A DNA stretch of 64,000 bases from an uncultured Lachnospiraceae bacterium. GTDB lineage: Bacteria; Bacillota; Clostridia; Lachnospirales; Lachnospiraceae. The position numbers and the translations under genes are program-made. Location of the stretch: assembly GCA_900315055.1 (NCBI GenBank), contig OMXP01000002.1:22871-86870 (forward strand), written 5' to 3'. Position 1 is the stretch's first letter. Each line of letters begins with the position of its first letter. The notes under the pieces are model-generated. The model saw only the letters and a program-made list of their open reading frames with translations, searched no databases and was not told the DNA's origin. Positions 26,143 through 35,382 of this stretch are shown here, piece by piece.

Positions 26143-26655
26143 TCAGAGAACGAGGCTCGGAGCGGTGTAGACTCTTGCGAGCAGCTCCTGGTTCAGAGCA
26201 TACAGACCTTTGGGATCGGAGCCGTAGAGATCAAACTTCTTGATGAGATCCTCTGCATTCTTCTCCTCCTCGCCCTGCTCCTTGACGAACCAGTCAAAGC
26301 ACTGCATGGTCCGGTAGTCATGGATGGCATCCGCCGCGGCGTAGATGGTGTTGATGAGGGAGGTCACGTACTGCTCGTGCTTGAGGCCCAGCGTTAACGG
26401 ATCCTTTGCGGAAGCGTAGGTGGCATCCGGCTTTGCAACGGCGTCGAACGATACGTGCTCCCCGTTGTTGTGCAGGTACTGGCGCATCAGCATCGCGTGA
26501 TCGCGCTCCTCCTGCGCCTGAATGTCATACCAGTGGGCGAAACAGTCCAGGCCGAGGTCATTGTAGTAGTTCGAGAAATCGAGGTAGAGATAAGCGGAGT
26601 AGAACTCCTTGTTGATCTGAGTGTTGATGAGCTCTCTGACTTTGGTATCCAGCAT
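26143..26655 (-). CDS. ftnA: non-haem ferritin
   Basis: This 170-residue four-helix protein stores iron as ferric mineral. Ferroxidase ligands are visible: KEFYSAYLYL in helix A, QAQEERDHA (Glu and His of the ExxH pair) in helix B, and VKEQGEEEKN in helix C/D. The start at 26655 has AAAGGAGA upstream; an in-frame Met 12 codons earlier has none and would add an atypical extension. It is monocistronic, with a minus-strand TATAAT at 26697-26702 as a likely -10 element. A DtxR-type regulator gene lies about 2 kb away, but no matching operator was seen here. Confidence 0.95.
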   Translation of the reverse strand: MLDTKVRELINTQINKEFYSAYLYLDFSNYYNDLGLDCFAHWYDIQAQEERDHAMLMRQYLHNNGEHVSFDAVAKPDATYASAKDPLTLGLKHEQYVTSLINTIYAAADAIHDYRTMQCFDWFVKEQGEEEKNAEDLIKKFDLYGSDPKGLYALNQELLARVYTAPSLVL

Positions 26656-26890
26656 ATGTGTCTCCTTTCGCAGTTCATCTGTTACTGACAATATCCATTA
26701 TAGCGGGCCTGCAGAGAAGAACCGTAAAAAGACAATAAAATCTTTAAGAAAACAGGAAAGTTAGGAAAATATAACTAAATGATTTGACAAAAAGAACCGA
26801 CAAAGTCGCTGATCACTCAGTCAGAAGAGACGGATACGACTTCATGCGGTATACTTTTTGGCAGAACTGGACAGAAACGGAGGGACAAAG

Positions 26891-27130
26891 ATGAGCAAGG
26901 AAGCGGACAAGAGGATTCTTTCCCTGGTAAAGCCGGAGTATCTCAAGAAGATCCCGGTCTTTGTGCGGGACCATGCGACGGGGAATACCTGCCGGCTGAT
27001 CGAGCTGGAGCATGCAGAGCTGTATGCGAAGTTCGAGACGGAGCAGGTCCCGGAGGATGCAGAGAACGAGATGAGAGATCTCGTCAACGGGATCTTCGAG
27101 GAGCGCATGAAGAAGCATCACGTGCTCTGA
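26891..27130 (+). CDS. small hypothetical protein
   Basis: This 79-residue hydrophilic protein has no membrane segment, no cysteines beyond one, and no motif I recognise. It begins MSKEADKRILSLVKPEYL and is rich in charged residues, with predicted helix in the second half. An ACGGAGGG element ten bases upstream of ATG 26891 makes translation likely. It stands alone between divergent ferritin and a terminator, so context gives no function. Confidence 0.6.
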   Translation: MSKEADKRILSLVKPEYLKKIPVFVRDHATGNTCRLIELEHAELYAKFETEQVPEDAENEMRDLVNGIFEERMKKHHVL

Positions 27131-27176
27131 AGACAGGATCTCCGATCAGGGAGATGCTCAATTGATTGAACCAGAA

Positions 27177-27215
27177 CGCCCGTCCGCAGTGAGAATGCTG
27201 CGGGCGGGCGCTTTG
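27177..27215. terminator. intrinsic terminator between convergent genes
   Basis: A 13-bp stem (CGCCCGTCCGCAG with CTGCGGGCGGGCG, one G-T pair) is followed by CTTTG. The T run is imperfect. Confidence 0.6.
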
Positions 27216-27259
27216 TCTTGCCGGGTGTTTTCTGTTCCGGACTTTTCTGTTCTGATTGT

Positions 27260-28357
27260 CTACTGGGCCTTGGTGGTCCACCACTCCACGGTGGATGGAT
27301 CGACGCCTTCGTCGATGCTGTATCCCTGCGTGCGGATAATGATCCGGGAGAGGACCTTTGCGTAGGAGGTGCGGCCATTTGCGTTCATGTGCAGACGGTC
27401 GTCGGAGAGCATGTCTGTGGCATTGGTCGAGTCGATCCCCGCAAAGAGATAGGCATTGAAGTAGGAGTACACATCGCTCTCACCTGCGAGAGTTGTGCTT
27501 ACAAGGTTGTCGAGTGAGTCACAGTACTCAATGAGGCGGTGCCCTTTTGCATTTGCGTAGGTGTTGATATCTCCGAGATAGGTATCTCCGTTAAAGAACT
27601 GGGCGTAGGTCGGTCCGCAGAAGATGATCTTTGCATTCGGCGCTGCCTTATGGAGCGTCCGGCCGATATTGGCTTCCGCGTTGCGGTAGCTTCGCTCCGT
27701 GGTGTTGCCGTCAAGGTCAATGTTTTCGAGATAGTCGTTGAGGCCAAATTCAACAATAAAGACGTCGACCTTCGACATGTCCACGGAGTCGATCATGTAC
27801 TTCTGGTACGGGAACATGTCAGCGAGATAGTCCGTGGAGATCTGATCCGTCAGTGCATAGGCGACACCGACGCCGCTTAAGGAACTCCAGTTCGTCTTGT
27901 CTGTGCCGTCGTTGTCAAGCACGGCTGCGGTGGCACCGCCGATGCCGCAGTTCCAGACATTTGCATGGCAGTACTGGCTGATCTGATAGGCAAGACCGTC
28001 ATAGCCCTTGAAGTTGCCGAACTGGGAATCGCCGAGGACCACGATGTTCATCAGGGCGTTGTCGCCGTACATGGTGTTCACGAGGTCATCGGAGTACCGG
28101 ATCTGCCCGTCGACGATGGGGGAGGTACTGGCTGCCGTCGAAGCCTGTGTGGTGGCTGTTGTCGTTGACTGTGCTGCGGCCTGTGTGGACGCCTGGGTGG
28201 CGTTGGTGGTCGAAGCCTCTGCGGTCGTTTCTGCCACGGACCCGGTGGTCACGGTTTCAGTTGCTGCAGACTCTGCCGCGCCGCAGGCGGTGAGGAGAAG
28301 CCCTGCGCAGCCAAGGATGGCGGCACCTTTCCTAATATATGAGCTTTGTTCTTTCAA
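27260..28357 (-). CDS. SGNH/GDSL-hydrolase lipoprotein
   Basis: This 365-residue protein has a lipoprotein signal peptide ending LLTACG (lipidated Cys25). A Thr/Ala/Ser-rich linker (about 27-80) leads to a secreted SGNH domain. Block I is VVLGDSQFG (Ser111), block III is FGLNDY, and block V is DRLHMNANG. It should be tethered to the outer face of the membrane and hydrolyse an ester, perhaps an acyl group on a surface glycan, but no substrate is indicated. The only start that includes the signal peptide is TTG at 28357, with AAAGGAGC upstream. It is unlinked to the MBOAT operon. Confidence 0.85.
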   Translation of the reverse strand: MKEQSSYIRKGAAILGCAGLLLTACGAAESAATETVTTGSVAETTAEASTTNATQASTQAAAQSTTTATTQASTAASTSPIVDGQIRYSDDLVNTMYGDNALMNIVVLGDSQFGNFKGYDGLAYQISQYCHANVWNCGIGGATAAVLDNDGTDKTNWSSLSGVGVAYALTDQISTDYLADMFPYQKYMIDSVDMSKVDVFIVEFGLNDYLENIDLDGNTTERSYRNAEANIGRTLHKAAPNAKIIFCGPTYAQFFNGDTYLGDINTYANAKGHRLIEYCDSLDNLVSTTLAGESDVYSYFNAYLFAGIDSTNATDMLSDDRLHMNANGRTSYAKVLSRIIIRTQGYSIDEGVDPSTVEWWTTKAQ

Positions 28358-28508
28358 GAGATTCTGCTCCTTTTATCGTTTCGTCGTTCCTTCTGTTTCG
28401 CAAACGCAGGCATTATACTACAAAACTGCCCGCATCGCTGATGTGCGATACGGGCAGTGGCAAAATTTTGTCTTTGGTTTGTCCCTGTTTTGTCTTTGAT
28501 TCTTTCGT

Positions 28509-28913
28509 TCAGGCTCCCTGAACGGGCTTCAGGTTGGCGTCCATGTATTTGCAGAGGGCATCAAAGGTTTCTTCGCTGATGTCGTGCTCGATCTTGCAAG
28601 CGTCTGTTCTTGCCTGCTCGGGGTGAACCCCGAGGCGCACGAACAGATCCGTCAGCGTCTTGTGGCGGTTATAGGTCGCCCCGGCCACCTTCATCCCGGA
28701 GTCGGTCAGGACCAGCATTCCGGCGTGATCGGTGGTGATATAGCCCTTTTCCTTCAGGCGCTTTGTGGTATAGGTCACGGACGGCTTGGTTACCCCGAGC
28801 TGCTCCGCCACATCGATGGAGCGGACATATCCCTGACGCTCCTTGATCATGAGGATCGCCTCCAGATAGTCCTCGGTCGTCTTCTGTACGCCGTTTTCTT
28901 CTTCGACTCTCAT
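28509..28913 (-). CDS. DtxR/MntR-family metal-dependent repressor
   Basis: This 134-residue protein has an N-terminal winged helix (TTEDYLEAILMI to about residue 65) followed by the metal-binding dimerisation helices with KIEHDISEETFDAL, which supplies Glu/His ligands. It lacks the C-terminal SH3-like domain, so it is the short MntR/SirR-like form. It should bind DNA when loaded with Mn2+ or Fe2+. CAGGAGC precedes ATG 28913. A DtxR-box-like sequence lies in its own upstream region, which suggests autoregulation. Confidence 0.9.
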   Translation of the reverse strand: MRVEEENGVQKTTEDYLEAILMIKERQGYVRSIDVAEQLGVTKPSVTYTTKRLKEKGYITTDHAGMLVLTDSGMKVAGATYNRHKTLTDLFVRLGVHPEQARTDACKIEHDISEETFDALCKYMDANLKPVQGA

Positions 28914-28949
28914 AGTACTGCTCCTGTTTCTGTGTTCTTTAACATTGAA

Positions 28950-28969
28950 CTAAGATTAGCACTATCTAA
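28950..28969 (-). promoter_or_regulatory. candidate DtxR-type operator
   Basis: On the minus strand TTAGATAGTGCTAATCTTAG matches the DtxR box consensus (TTAGGTTAGCCTAACCTAA) at 12 of 19 positions by eye. It sits 37 bases upstream of the repressor start. Confidence 0.45.
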
Positions 28970-29013
28970 CGGAAATTTCAAGAAGCCGGTGACCGCTGAA
29001 TTATGAACATTTG

Positions 29014-29691
29014 CTAAACGTTTCGGGAAGCAGAGCGGAAGGAGCTGTCTCCTGCCGTCTGTTCCTGAATGCTCTCAAGGTAGGCCGGAAGATCGGAGAG
29101 GCTTTTGAGGATTACATTCGCCTTTTCCCGCATCTCGTCGGTCACAGGCTGCATGTCGGGGATCATGACGGTGATCATGCCGGCGGCATGACCCGAACGG
29201 ACGCCGTTCCAGGAGTCCTCGACGACAACGCAGCGATCCGGCGTGGCATGGAGCTTTTCTGCCACGGTCAGCCAGATGTCCGGGGCGGGCTTTCCGTTTT
29301 TGAGGTCCCTGCCTGAAAAGACAAGGTCAAAGAGATCCTGTGTGTGGGTGATTGCAAGGTAGCGCTTTGCGACTTCCATGCCGCTCGAGGTGCAGATGGC
29401 GGTCCTGTAGCCGTGGGAGAGCAGGTAGTGCAGGCACTCCTCCATGCCGGGCTTTTCATCGATGCCGTCTTTCAGGATCTTCTCGTCCACGAGCTTTATC
29501 TTTTCCGCCAGTGCCCTGTCCGGATCCATGTGGAGTTCGTCCTGAAGAACAGCCTTGATGTGGTGGATGGGGGTCCCGACAAAGGACTGATAGACCGTAA
29601 GAGGCACCCCGACCTTCAGCCAGGCGTCCCGGTAGAGCCTCTCCGAGTCGAAGAGGGTGCCGTCCATGTCAAAGAGTACGGTTGTGAGCAT
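29014..29691 (-). CDS. HAD-superfamily phosphatase/phosphomutase (beta-PGM-like)
   Basis: This 225-residue cytosolic protein has the HAD motif I FDMDGTLFDS near the start, motif II in ICTSSGME (about 98-105), motif III lysine in LKNGKPAPDIW and motif IV VVEDSWNGVRSG. The small alpha-helical cap after motif I places it with beta-phosphoglucomutase-like phosphatases. The substrate is a small sugar phosphate or nucleotide by family, not determined here. It overlaps the upstream TetR gene by 23 bases and has AAGGAGAT before ATG 29691, so the two form an operon. Confidence 0.88.
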   Translation of the reverse strand: MLTTVLFDMDGTLFDSERLYRDAWLKVGVPLTVYQSFVGTPIHHIKAVLQDELHMDPDRALAEKIKLVDEKILKDGIDEKPGMEECLHYLLSHGYRTAICTSSGMEVAKRYLAITHTQDLFDLVFSGRDLKNGKPAPDIWLTVAEKLHATPDRCVVVEDSWNGVRSGHAAGMITVMIPDMQPVTDEMREKANVILKSLSDLPAYLESIQEQTAGDSSFRSASRNV

Positions 29692-30277
29692 GAGGATCTC
29701 CTTCCGGCTGCAGCCAGTTGATGCGGGAGATCTTCAGCACCAGGGCTGAGATCTCCTCGGGGGTCTTCGAGATATCGTCCACCAGCCAGGACTTTACGAG
29801 GGCATAGCTTCCGGCGGTCAGGAAGGTCGCCGCAAGCGGAATCTCGCTCTCGTCAAACTGACTGCGGAAGAGCTGGGAGATCGGGGAATCGTCCTTCATG
29901 AAGTGCGGGAAGGTTTTCCGCACGTCGTCGTCCCGGTGGAAGCGGATCAGGATCTTCATCTTGTCGGCGTTGGCATACAGGTACCGGCAAAGATCCGTGA
30001 GAATGGCTTCCGTCCCCTGATTGCCCGCAGGGTACTTCTTTTTCTCCTTTTCCACGAACTCGGCTGCCATGTCCCTGCTGATCTCATCCAGGATGTCCTC
30101 CGGGGTGCTGTAGTGGGTGTAGAACGTCGTGCGGTTCACACCGGACTCCCGGCAGAGGGCCGTAACCGTGATGTGGGCCATGTCCGGATAGTGCGCCCGG
30201 TCCTCCAGAAGACGCAGGAGCCCGTCCTGCAGCATGTGCCGTGTCACTTCCACCCGCTGATTTCTGCGATCTGCCAT
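29669..30277 (-). CDS. TetR/AcrR-family transcriptional regulator
   Basis: This 202-residue protein has an N-terminal TetR helix-turn-helix (ITVTALCRESGVNRTTFYTHYSTPEDIL, shown here in pieces: TVTALCRESGVNRTTFYTHY is the recognition region) and an all-helical ligand or dimer domain. The FYxHF-like signature is FYTHY. It probably represses its own operon and perhaps the divergent phosphoesterase gene at 30408, with which it shares about 130 bases of upstream DNA. Its 3' end overlaps the HAD gene. The inducer is unknown. Confidence 0.88.
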   Translation of the reverse strand: MADRRNQRVEVTRHMLQDGLLRLLEDRAHYPDMAHITVTALCRESGVNRTTFYTHYSTPEDILDEISRDMAAEFVEKEKKKYPAGNQGTEAILTDLCRYLYANADKMKILIRFHRDDDVRKTFPHFMKDDSPISQLFRSQFDESEIPLAATFLTAGSYALVKSWLVDDISKTPEEISALVLKISRINWLQPEGDPHAHNRTL

Positions 30278-30407
30278 GATAAACCTCTGAAATACAGACA
30301 GAGTCTTCTGCTTTGTCTGTTTTGATCAGATAAACCGATGTGTCCGTTGTCAAAATGGACAGATGTATCTTACCATTACAGTTGTCGAAATACAACGGAG
30401 GCAGTCT

Positions 30408-31553
30408 ATGAAAGAGCAGAGAAACGGAAAACCGGGCCAGGAGGAAAGACGGGAAAAGCCGAATCTTCGGTGGGTACTGGAGCTGATCCTGGCCCTTGCC
30501 TTTGTTCTTTACACCGCATTCCGGTTTGCGGCGATCTTTGGGGGTATGTTCAAGGTCCTGTTTCCGGTCTTCGGGGCCCTTGGCGTGTTTCTTCTTGCGT
30601 TTCAGGCGATTACGACGCTGGGGAGAGGGAGATACTCTGCCCTCTACAGCGCCCTGGTTTTTCTCTCCGGGCTGTACATTGCCTTTCTGGTCTATTCCGG
30701 GTGCGGACTTCTCGTGTTTGATGCGCTCTATGCCATCCTTGCCTTCGGCTTCCACCTTCCGGTATCCCCTGCGCTGCTCACGGGACTTGCAGCTCTTACG
30801 GGTGTTCTTGTCACCCTGTACGGAGCCGTGCATGCGGCAAGGCCGGTTGTCGTGCCGGTGCGTGTACCGACTGCAAAGGTAAAGACGCCGTACCGTGTCG
30901 TCCAGCTCTCCGACCTCCACATCGGGGCGGTGATCGGAAGGAGGCGGATTGCCTCTGTCGTGCGGCAGGTGTCCGGTCTTTGCCCGGATCTTGTAGTGAT
31001 TACCGGGGATCTGTTCAATCGAAGATCCTGCAGGGAGTGCAGGGATCTGCACCTCGTGGAGAGGGAACTTTCCTCTCTTTCCTGCCCGGTGGTGTGCGTT
31101 ACGGGAAATCATGACCTTTCGGGATCTGATCCGGACTTTTCTTCGTTCCTTTCGCGGTCCGGGATCCTGCTGGTAGATGAAAAGGAAGAGGATTTCGGTC
31201 CTGTCCGGGTCATCGGCCGTTCCGGGTGCAGGGAGGAGATGGAAAATCGCAGGCCTCTCCCGGACCTTTCCGGGGATGCAAGGCTTACCATAGTCCTTGA
31301 CCACAACCCGAAGGGGATGGAAGAGGCAGCTTTTGCCGGGGCGGATCTTGCTCTTTTCGGGCACACGCACGCGGGACAGTTCTTTCCCTGCACGCTGATG
31401 ACCAGGTGGTACTACGGGAAAGCGGCAAATCACGGTGTCTCGAAAGACAGGAATACCACCTGCATCGTCTCCTCCGGCACCGGCTGCTTTCAGTGCCCGG
31501 TTCGGGTCGGAACAAATGCGGAAATCGTGAGAATTGATGTTTATCCTGTATAA
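30408..31553 (+). CDS. membrane-bound metallophosphoesterase
   Basis: This 381-residue protein has four hydrophobic N-terminal segments (about 20-140) and a C-terminal calcineurin-like phosphoesterase domain. Metal-ligand motifs are in order: QLSDLHIG, ITGDLFNR, VTGNHD, LDHNP and LFGHTHAGQ. It resembles the YaeI/YkuE-like group that acts on lipid-linked phosphates. The ATG at 30408 has CGGAGG upstream; an in-frame ATG at 30363 lacks one. It is divergent from the TetR gene, which may control it, and is followed closely by an ABC exporter pair. Confidence 0.88.
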   Translation: MKEQRNGKPGQEERREKPNLRWVLELILALAFVLYTAFRFAAIFGGMFKVLFPVFGALGVFLLAFQAITTLGRGRYSALYSALVFLSGLYIAFLVYSGCGLLVFDALYAILAFGFHLPVSPALLTGLAALTGVLVTLYGAVHAARPVVVPVRVPTAKVKTPYRVVQLSDLHIGAVIGRRRIASVVRQVSGLCPDLVVITGDLFNRRSCRECRDLHLVERELSSLSCPVVCVTGNHDLSGSDPDFSSFLSRSGILLVDEKEEDFGPVRVIGRSGCREEMENRRPLPDLSGDARLTIVLDHNPKGMEEAAFAGADLALFGHTHAGQFFPCTLMTRWYYGKAANHGVSKDRNTTCIVSSGTGCFQCPVRVGTNAEIVRIDVYPV

Positions 31554-31589
31554 TACAAAGAGAGGGGTAGTTTGCTTTTTGGAGGGAAC

Positions 31590-32294
31590 ATGGAACCACT
31601 GATCAGGCTGGAAAACGTATGTAAGACCTATGGAAGCGGCAAGGCGAAGGTACAGGCACTGGAGGACGTGTCCTTTACGGTAAACGAGGGTGAATTTGTC
31701 GTGCTCCTCGGATCATCCGGCGCCGGGAAGACGACGCTGTTAAACCTTCTTGGCGGGATGGATACGGTGACAAGCGGGAAGATCCTCTTTGACGGGAAGG
31801 AGGTCTCCTCGATGTCCAAGAAGGACCTGGTTTCCTACCGGCGCTATGACGTCGGCTTCGTGTTCCAGTTCTACAATTTGATCCCGAACCTCACCGCCCT
31901 CGAAAACGTGGAGATTGCGGCAATGCTCTGCAAAGATCCGATTCCATCCGAAGAGGCGCTGGACATGGTGGGACTCTCCGAGAGATCCGGCAACTTCCCG
32001 GCACAGCTCTCCGGCGGAGAGCAGCAACGGGTTGCGATCGCAAGGGCTCTTGCAAAGAACCCCCGGATGCTTCTTTGCGATGAACCGACGGGTGCCCTCG
32101 ATGACGTGACAGGGCGGCAGGTGCTGAAGATCATCCATGACCTTGGAAGAGAGAAGAAGACGACGGTTCTTCTTATCACCCACAACCAGGCGATTGCCCC
32201 GATGGCGGATCGGATCCTGAGGATCCGGAACGGGCATCTCATCGAGGATAAGGTGAATGATAAGGTAAAGGAGATCGGAGAGATCGAATGGTAA
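31590..32294 (+). CDS. ABC transporter ATP-binding protein (MacB/LolD-like)
   Basis: This 234-residue ATPase has Walker [10 protein letters not shown], the Q-loop [12 protein letters not shown], signature LSGGEQQR, Walker [12 protein letters not shown] and the H-loop LLITHN. The FQxxNLIPxLTxxENV spelling and length are typical of the FtsX-associated ATPase family. It pairs with the permease that follows, whose ATG overlaps its stop by seven bases. GGAGGG lies ahead of ATG 31590. The pair probably moves or senses an envelope substrate rather than importing a nutrient. Confidence 0.95.
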   Translation: MEPLIRLENVCKTYGSGKAKVQALEDVSFTVNEGEFVVLLGSSGAGKTTLLNLLGGMDTVTSGKILFDGKEVSSMSKKDLVSYRRYDVGFVFQFYNLIPNLTALENVEIAAMLCKDPIPSEEALDMVGLSERSGNFPAQLSGGEQQRVAIARALAKNPRMLLCDEPTGALDDVTGRQVLKIIHDLGREKKTTVLLITHNQAIAPMADRILRIRNGHLIEDKVNDKVKEIGEIEW

Positions 32295-35104
32295 CAGCGT
32301 TTAAACTTGCCCTGCGGAGCATCCGCACCTCCAAGGCGCGGTACCTCTCGCTGTTTTTCATTGTGCTGTTAAGTGTCGGCTTCTATGCGGGGCTGAAGCT
32401 CTGCCGGCCGCAGTTCTGGCAGGCCTGCAGAAACTACCTGACCGATCAGCACTTCTATGATTTCCGGATCTTTTCGGACCTTGGCTTTGATAAGGACGAT
32501 GTGAAGGCTTTTGAGGATCTCACCGGCGTATCCCTTGCCGAGGGGGAGAAGAGTCTTGATGCGATGGCGGACATCGGGGGGACGACGTCCCCGGTGACCG
32601 TGATGGCACTGCCGCAGTCGGTGAATGTCCCCTCCGTGGTGAGCGGAAGACTTCCGGAAAGCGATGACGAGTGCGTTGTGGACCACCGGGCGCTCCCCGA
32701 TTCCGCGATCGGGGAGACGATCACGATGGACAGTGAGGACTTGAAGGAAACGACTCTCACCGTCGTCGGCACCGTAAACTCCCCGCTCTACCTCAACGCC
32801 GACCGCGGCTCGACGAGCCTCGGGAACGGGTCACTCTCCGGCTTTGTGTACGTGACGAGGGATAACTTTACGACGGACTATGACACGGCAATCGACCTTG
32901 TCTTTTCTGACAGCGCATCCTATGACGTGTTTTCCGATGCGTACGATGACTACATCGCAGACAACAAGAGTGCCGTAAAGGAAAAGGCGCAGGAACTTGC
33001 CGATGCCTCGTATGAGGACATCCTGGACGAGATCCTGGAGAAGGGACAGAAGAAGATCGACGAGGCGAATGCGGACCTGCAGGCGAACGCCGGGAAGGCG
33101 CGCATGGAGCAGGACAAGGCAGTCTCCGATGCCGTGGTAAAGGTGAAGGAACAGCTCGATCCCATGGTACAGGCCGGGATGATGACAGAGGACGCGGAAC
33201 AGAAGCAGCTCGTCGAGGTGAGAAAGAAGGCGGAGAAGGCCGCGGACGAGGCGTTTACCCCGATCCCGCTGACCGACCTTACCGATGATGCGGATACGCT
33301 GAGCGCTTTCAAAGACGAGATCGGGAAGGATCAGGTGGAGAGCGTATCGGACCTTGAAAAGCTCTCTGTTCCCGACATGACGCGGGACGATGCGGTAAAG
33401 GCGGCAGAGGATGAGGGGGTGAGCAGCCCCACAGTCCACGTGCTGACGCGTTCGGAGAATGCCGGGTATGTGAGCTTTGAGTCGGATACGTCGATCATCA
33501 ATGCCATCGCCGATGTGTTTCCGATCTTCTTTATTCTCATTGCCATCCTCGTCTGCGTGACGACGATGACGCGCATGGTGGAGGAGGAGAGGTCGCTCAT
33601 CGGTACGCTGAAGGCGCTCGGGTATTCGAACGGCGCGATCACGATGAAGTACCTCACCTACGCCCTGCTTGCAGCATTGCCCGGCTGGGCGGTCGGATAT
33701 ATCGGTGGGACGATTGCCCTTCCGCAGTGCTTCTGGCTTGCCTACAGCGTGCTGTACGACTTTACGGATCTTCCCTATGTCTTCAGCCCGTCCATGGCAG
33801 GGCTCACCCTGGCAGTCACGGCACTTGCGATGATCGTGAGTGTCTATACTTCCTGCCGGTCGGAGCTTATTTCCTCTCCTGCGGTGCTGATACGGCCAAA
33901 GAGCGCAAAGCCGGGTCGGCGGATCTTCCTCGAGAGGATCACGCCCCTCTGGAAGAGACTCTCCTTCCTTCGGAAAGCATCCCTTCGAAACATGCTCCGC
34001 TCGCCCCTTCGCGCCATCATGATGGTGATCGGCATCGGCTGCTGTGCGGCTCTTGTCACCACGGCCTTCGGGGTACGGGATTCGATGATCGATGTCGGAA
34101 ACATCCAGTACGATACCATTCAGACCTATGACCTCACCGTGGGCGTGGATGAGGGATCGGCAGAGGACGCGGGAAAGAAGCTTGAAGGGTACGACTTTGT
34201 GACGGGCTCTCTTCCGGCGTCCGAGAAGACCGTCGATGTAAAGAGCGACTCCTCCATGATGTCCTCCTGTACGGTTCTTGCCTTCGATGACGGGGCGGAC
34301 CTTTCCGGGTACTGGACGTTTACCGGCTGGGACGGGGAGAGTGTCTCGTACCCCGAAGCGAAGGGGGATGTTCTTATCAGCAGGCGTCTTGCCCAGAAAC
34401 TCGGGGTATCGGTCGGGGATACTCTTCTCGTCGGGGACGGGGACGTGCAGCTGACGGTTTCCGGGATCTTCCGGAACTATATCGGAAACTTCCTCTTTGT
34501 GACGGACGAAACCTACGCGGAGGACTATGCAGAGGACAAGGAGAAGGATTCTGACGGAAACCTTCTTGCCAACATGCTCCTGGTAAAGACCACGGGAGAT
34601 CTGTCTGATGATCAGCTGACAACAGTAAACGGGACAGACAACGTCGCAAGTGTATCTGCCCTTGCGGATTCGAGGGCGCAGGTCAATCACTCGCTCTCGT
34701 GTCTCAACTACATCATCTGGCTCATCATCGGCTTTTCCGGGGCACTGGCCTTTGTGGTCATCTTCAACCTGACGAACATCAACATCGCGGAGCGGTCGAG
34801 GGAGATCGCGACGGTGGAGGTGCTTGGCTTTACGCCGAAGGAGACGAGGTCCTATGTCCTCTGGGAAAACCTGGCACTGTCCGTCGTGGCGGGGGTCATC
34901 GGACAGCCCTTCGGGTACCTGTTCTGCCGGTTTATCATCGGCAGGATCCTCATTGACCAGATGACCTTCCCGGTCCTTGTGATGCCGGTAAGCTACTGCT
35001 TCTCGATTGTCATCACGATCCTCTTTGCCGTGATCGTCAACCGCTTCATGAGAAGCCGGATTGCGAGGATCCACATGGCGGAATCGCTGAAGGCGGTGGA
35101 GTAG
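32288..35104 (+). CDS. FtsX-domain ABC transporter permease with large extracellular coiled region
   Basis: This 938-residue protein has an N-terminal membrane helix (about 17-37) and a long extracytoplasmic part (about 40-400). That part contains a charged helical, likely coiled-coil stretch around 240-330. A first FtsX domain of three helices follows (about 400-520), then a second outside domain, and a second FtsX domain ends the protein (about 810-925). Such MacB-like type VII exporters transmit force across the envelope, and many in Firmicutes handle peptides or bacteriocins. Start overlap with the ATPase gene implies coupling. The coiled segment could reach through the cell wall; that is inference. 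Confidence 0.88.
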   Translation: MVTAFKLALRSIRTSKARYLSLFFIVLLSVGFYAGLKLCRPQFWQACRNYLTDQHFYDFRIFSDLGFDKDDVKAFEDLTGVSLAEGEKSLDAMADIGGTTSPVTVMALPQSVNVPSVVSGRLPESDDECVVDHRALPDSAIGETITMDSEDLKETTLTVVGTVNSPLYLNADRGSTSLGNGSLSGFVYVTRDNFTTDYDTAIDLVFSDSASYDVFSDAYDDYIADNKSAVKEKAQELADASYEDILDEILEKGQKKIDEANADLQANAGKARMEQDKAVSDAVVKVKEQLDPMVQAGMMTEDAEQKQLVEVRKKAEKAADEAFTPIPLTDLTDDADTLSAFKDEIGKDQVESVSDLEKLSVPDMTRDDAVKAAEDEGVSSPTVHVLTRSENAGYVSFESDTSIINAIADVFPIFFILIAILVCVTTMTRMVEEERSLIGTLKALGYSNGAITMKYLTYALLAALPGWAVGYIGGTIALPQCFWLAYSVLYDFTDLPYVFSPSMAGLTLAVTALAMIVSVYTSCRSELISSPAVLIRPKSAKPGRRIFLERITPLWKRLSFLRKASLRNMLRSPLRAIMMVIGIGCCAALVTTAFGVRDSMIDVGNIQYDTIQTYDLTVGVDEGSAEDAGKKLEGYDFVTGSLPASEKTVDVKSDSSMMSSCTVLAFDDGADLSGYWTFTGWDGESVSYPEAKGDVLISRRLAQKLGVSVGDTLLVGDGDVQLTVSGIFRNYIGNFLFVTDETYAEDYAEDKEKDSDGNLLANMLLVKTTGDLSDDQLTTVNGTDNVASVSALADSRAQVNHSLSCLNYIIWLIIGFSGALAFVVIFNLTNINIAERSREIATVEVLGFTPKETRSYVLWENLALSVVAGVIGQPFGYLFCRFIIGRILIDQMTFPVLVMPVSYCFSIVITILFAVIVNRFMRSRIARIHMAESLKAVE

Positions 35105-35156
35105 CAGACGGGATAAGATCTGCAGGACAGACCATACAACAAGATACAGGAGAGAA

Positions 35157-35202
35157 GGAGCAGGATTTCCGGCCGCAGTTGCGGAAGGAGTCCTGCTCTT
35201 TG
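35157..35202 (+). terminator. intrinsic terminator after the ABC operon
   Basis: Outer arms GAGCAGGA and TCCTGCTC with inner arms TTCCG and CGGAA form a long hairpin followed by TTTGC. Confidence 0.65.
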
Positions 35203-35322
35203 CATACGGACTGAAAGCTGTAAGGGCAGTTGCACTGTTGCCGGCCCGGGGGCAAGGACACTGCCATATTCTTTGCGCAGATTGATTCCCGCAGGGAACC
35301 GTGCTAGACTGCAATAAATAGA

Positions 35323-35367
35323 ATCATGATTTGGTAAATCATGATTCGGTAAATCGTGATTTTGTTT
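35323..35367 (+). repeat. three tandem 15-bp repeats upstream of the DUF234 ATPase gene
   Basis: Copies read ATCATGATTTGGTAA (35323-35337), ATCATGATTCGGTAA (35338-35352) and a diverged ATCGTGATTTTGTTT (35353-35367). Each intact unit contains the palindrome AATCATGATT. They end 15 bases before the start codon, where they could act as an operator. Confidence 0.75.
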
Positions 35368-35382
35368 ATTGAGGAGAACGGC

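Noticed and set aside
32831..35314. Long open frame on the minus strand opposite the FtsX permease
   Set aside because: Low-complexity charged composition with no family features, and the plus-strand permease is clear. It is a shadow of codon bias.
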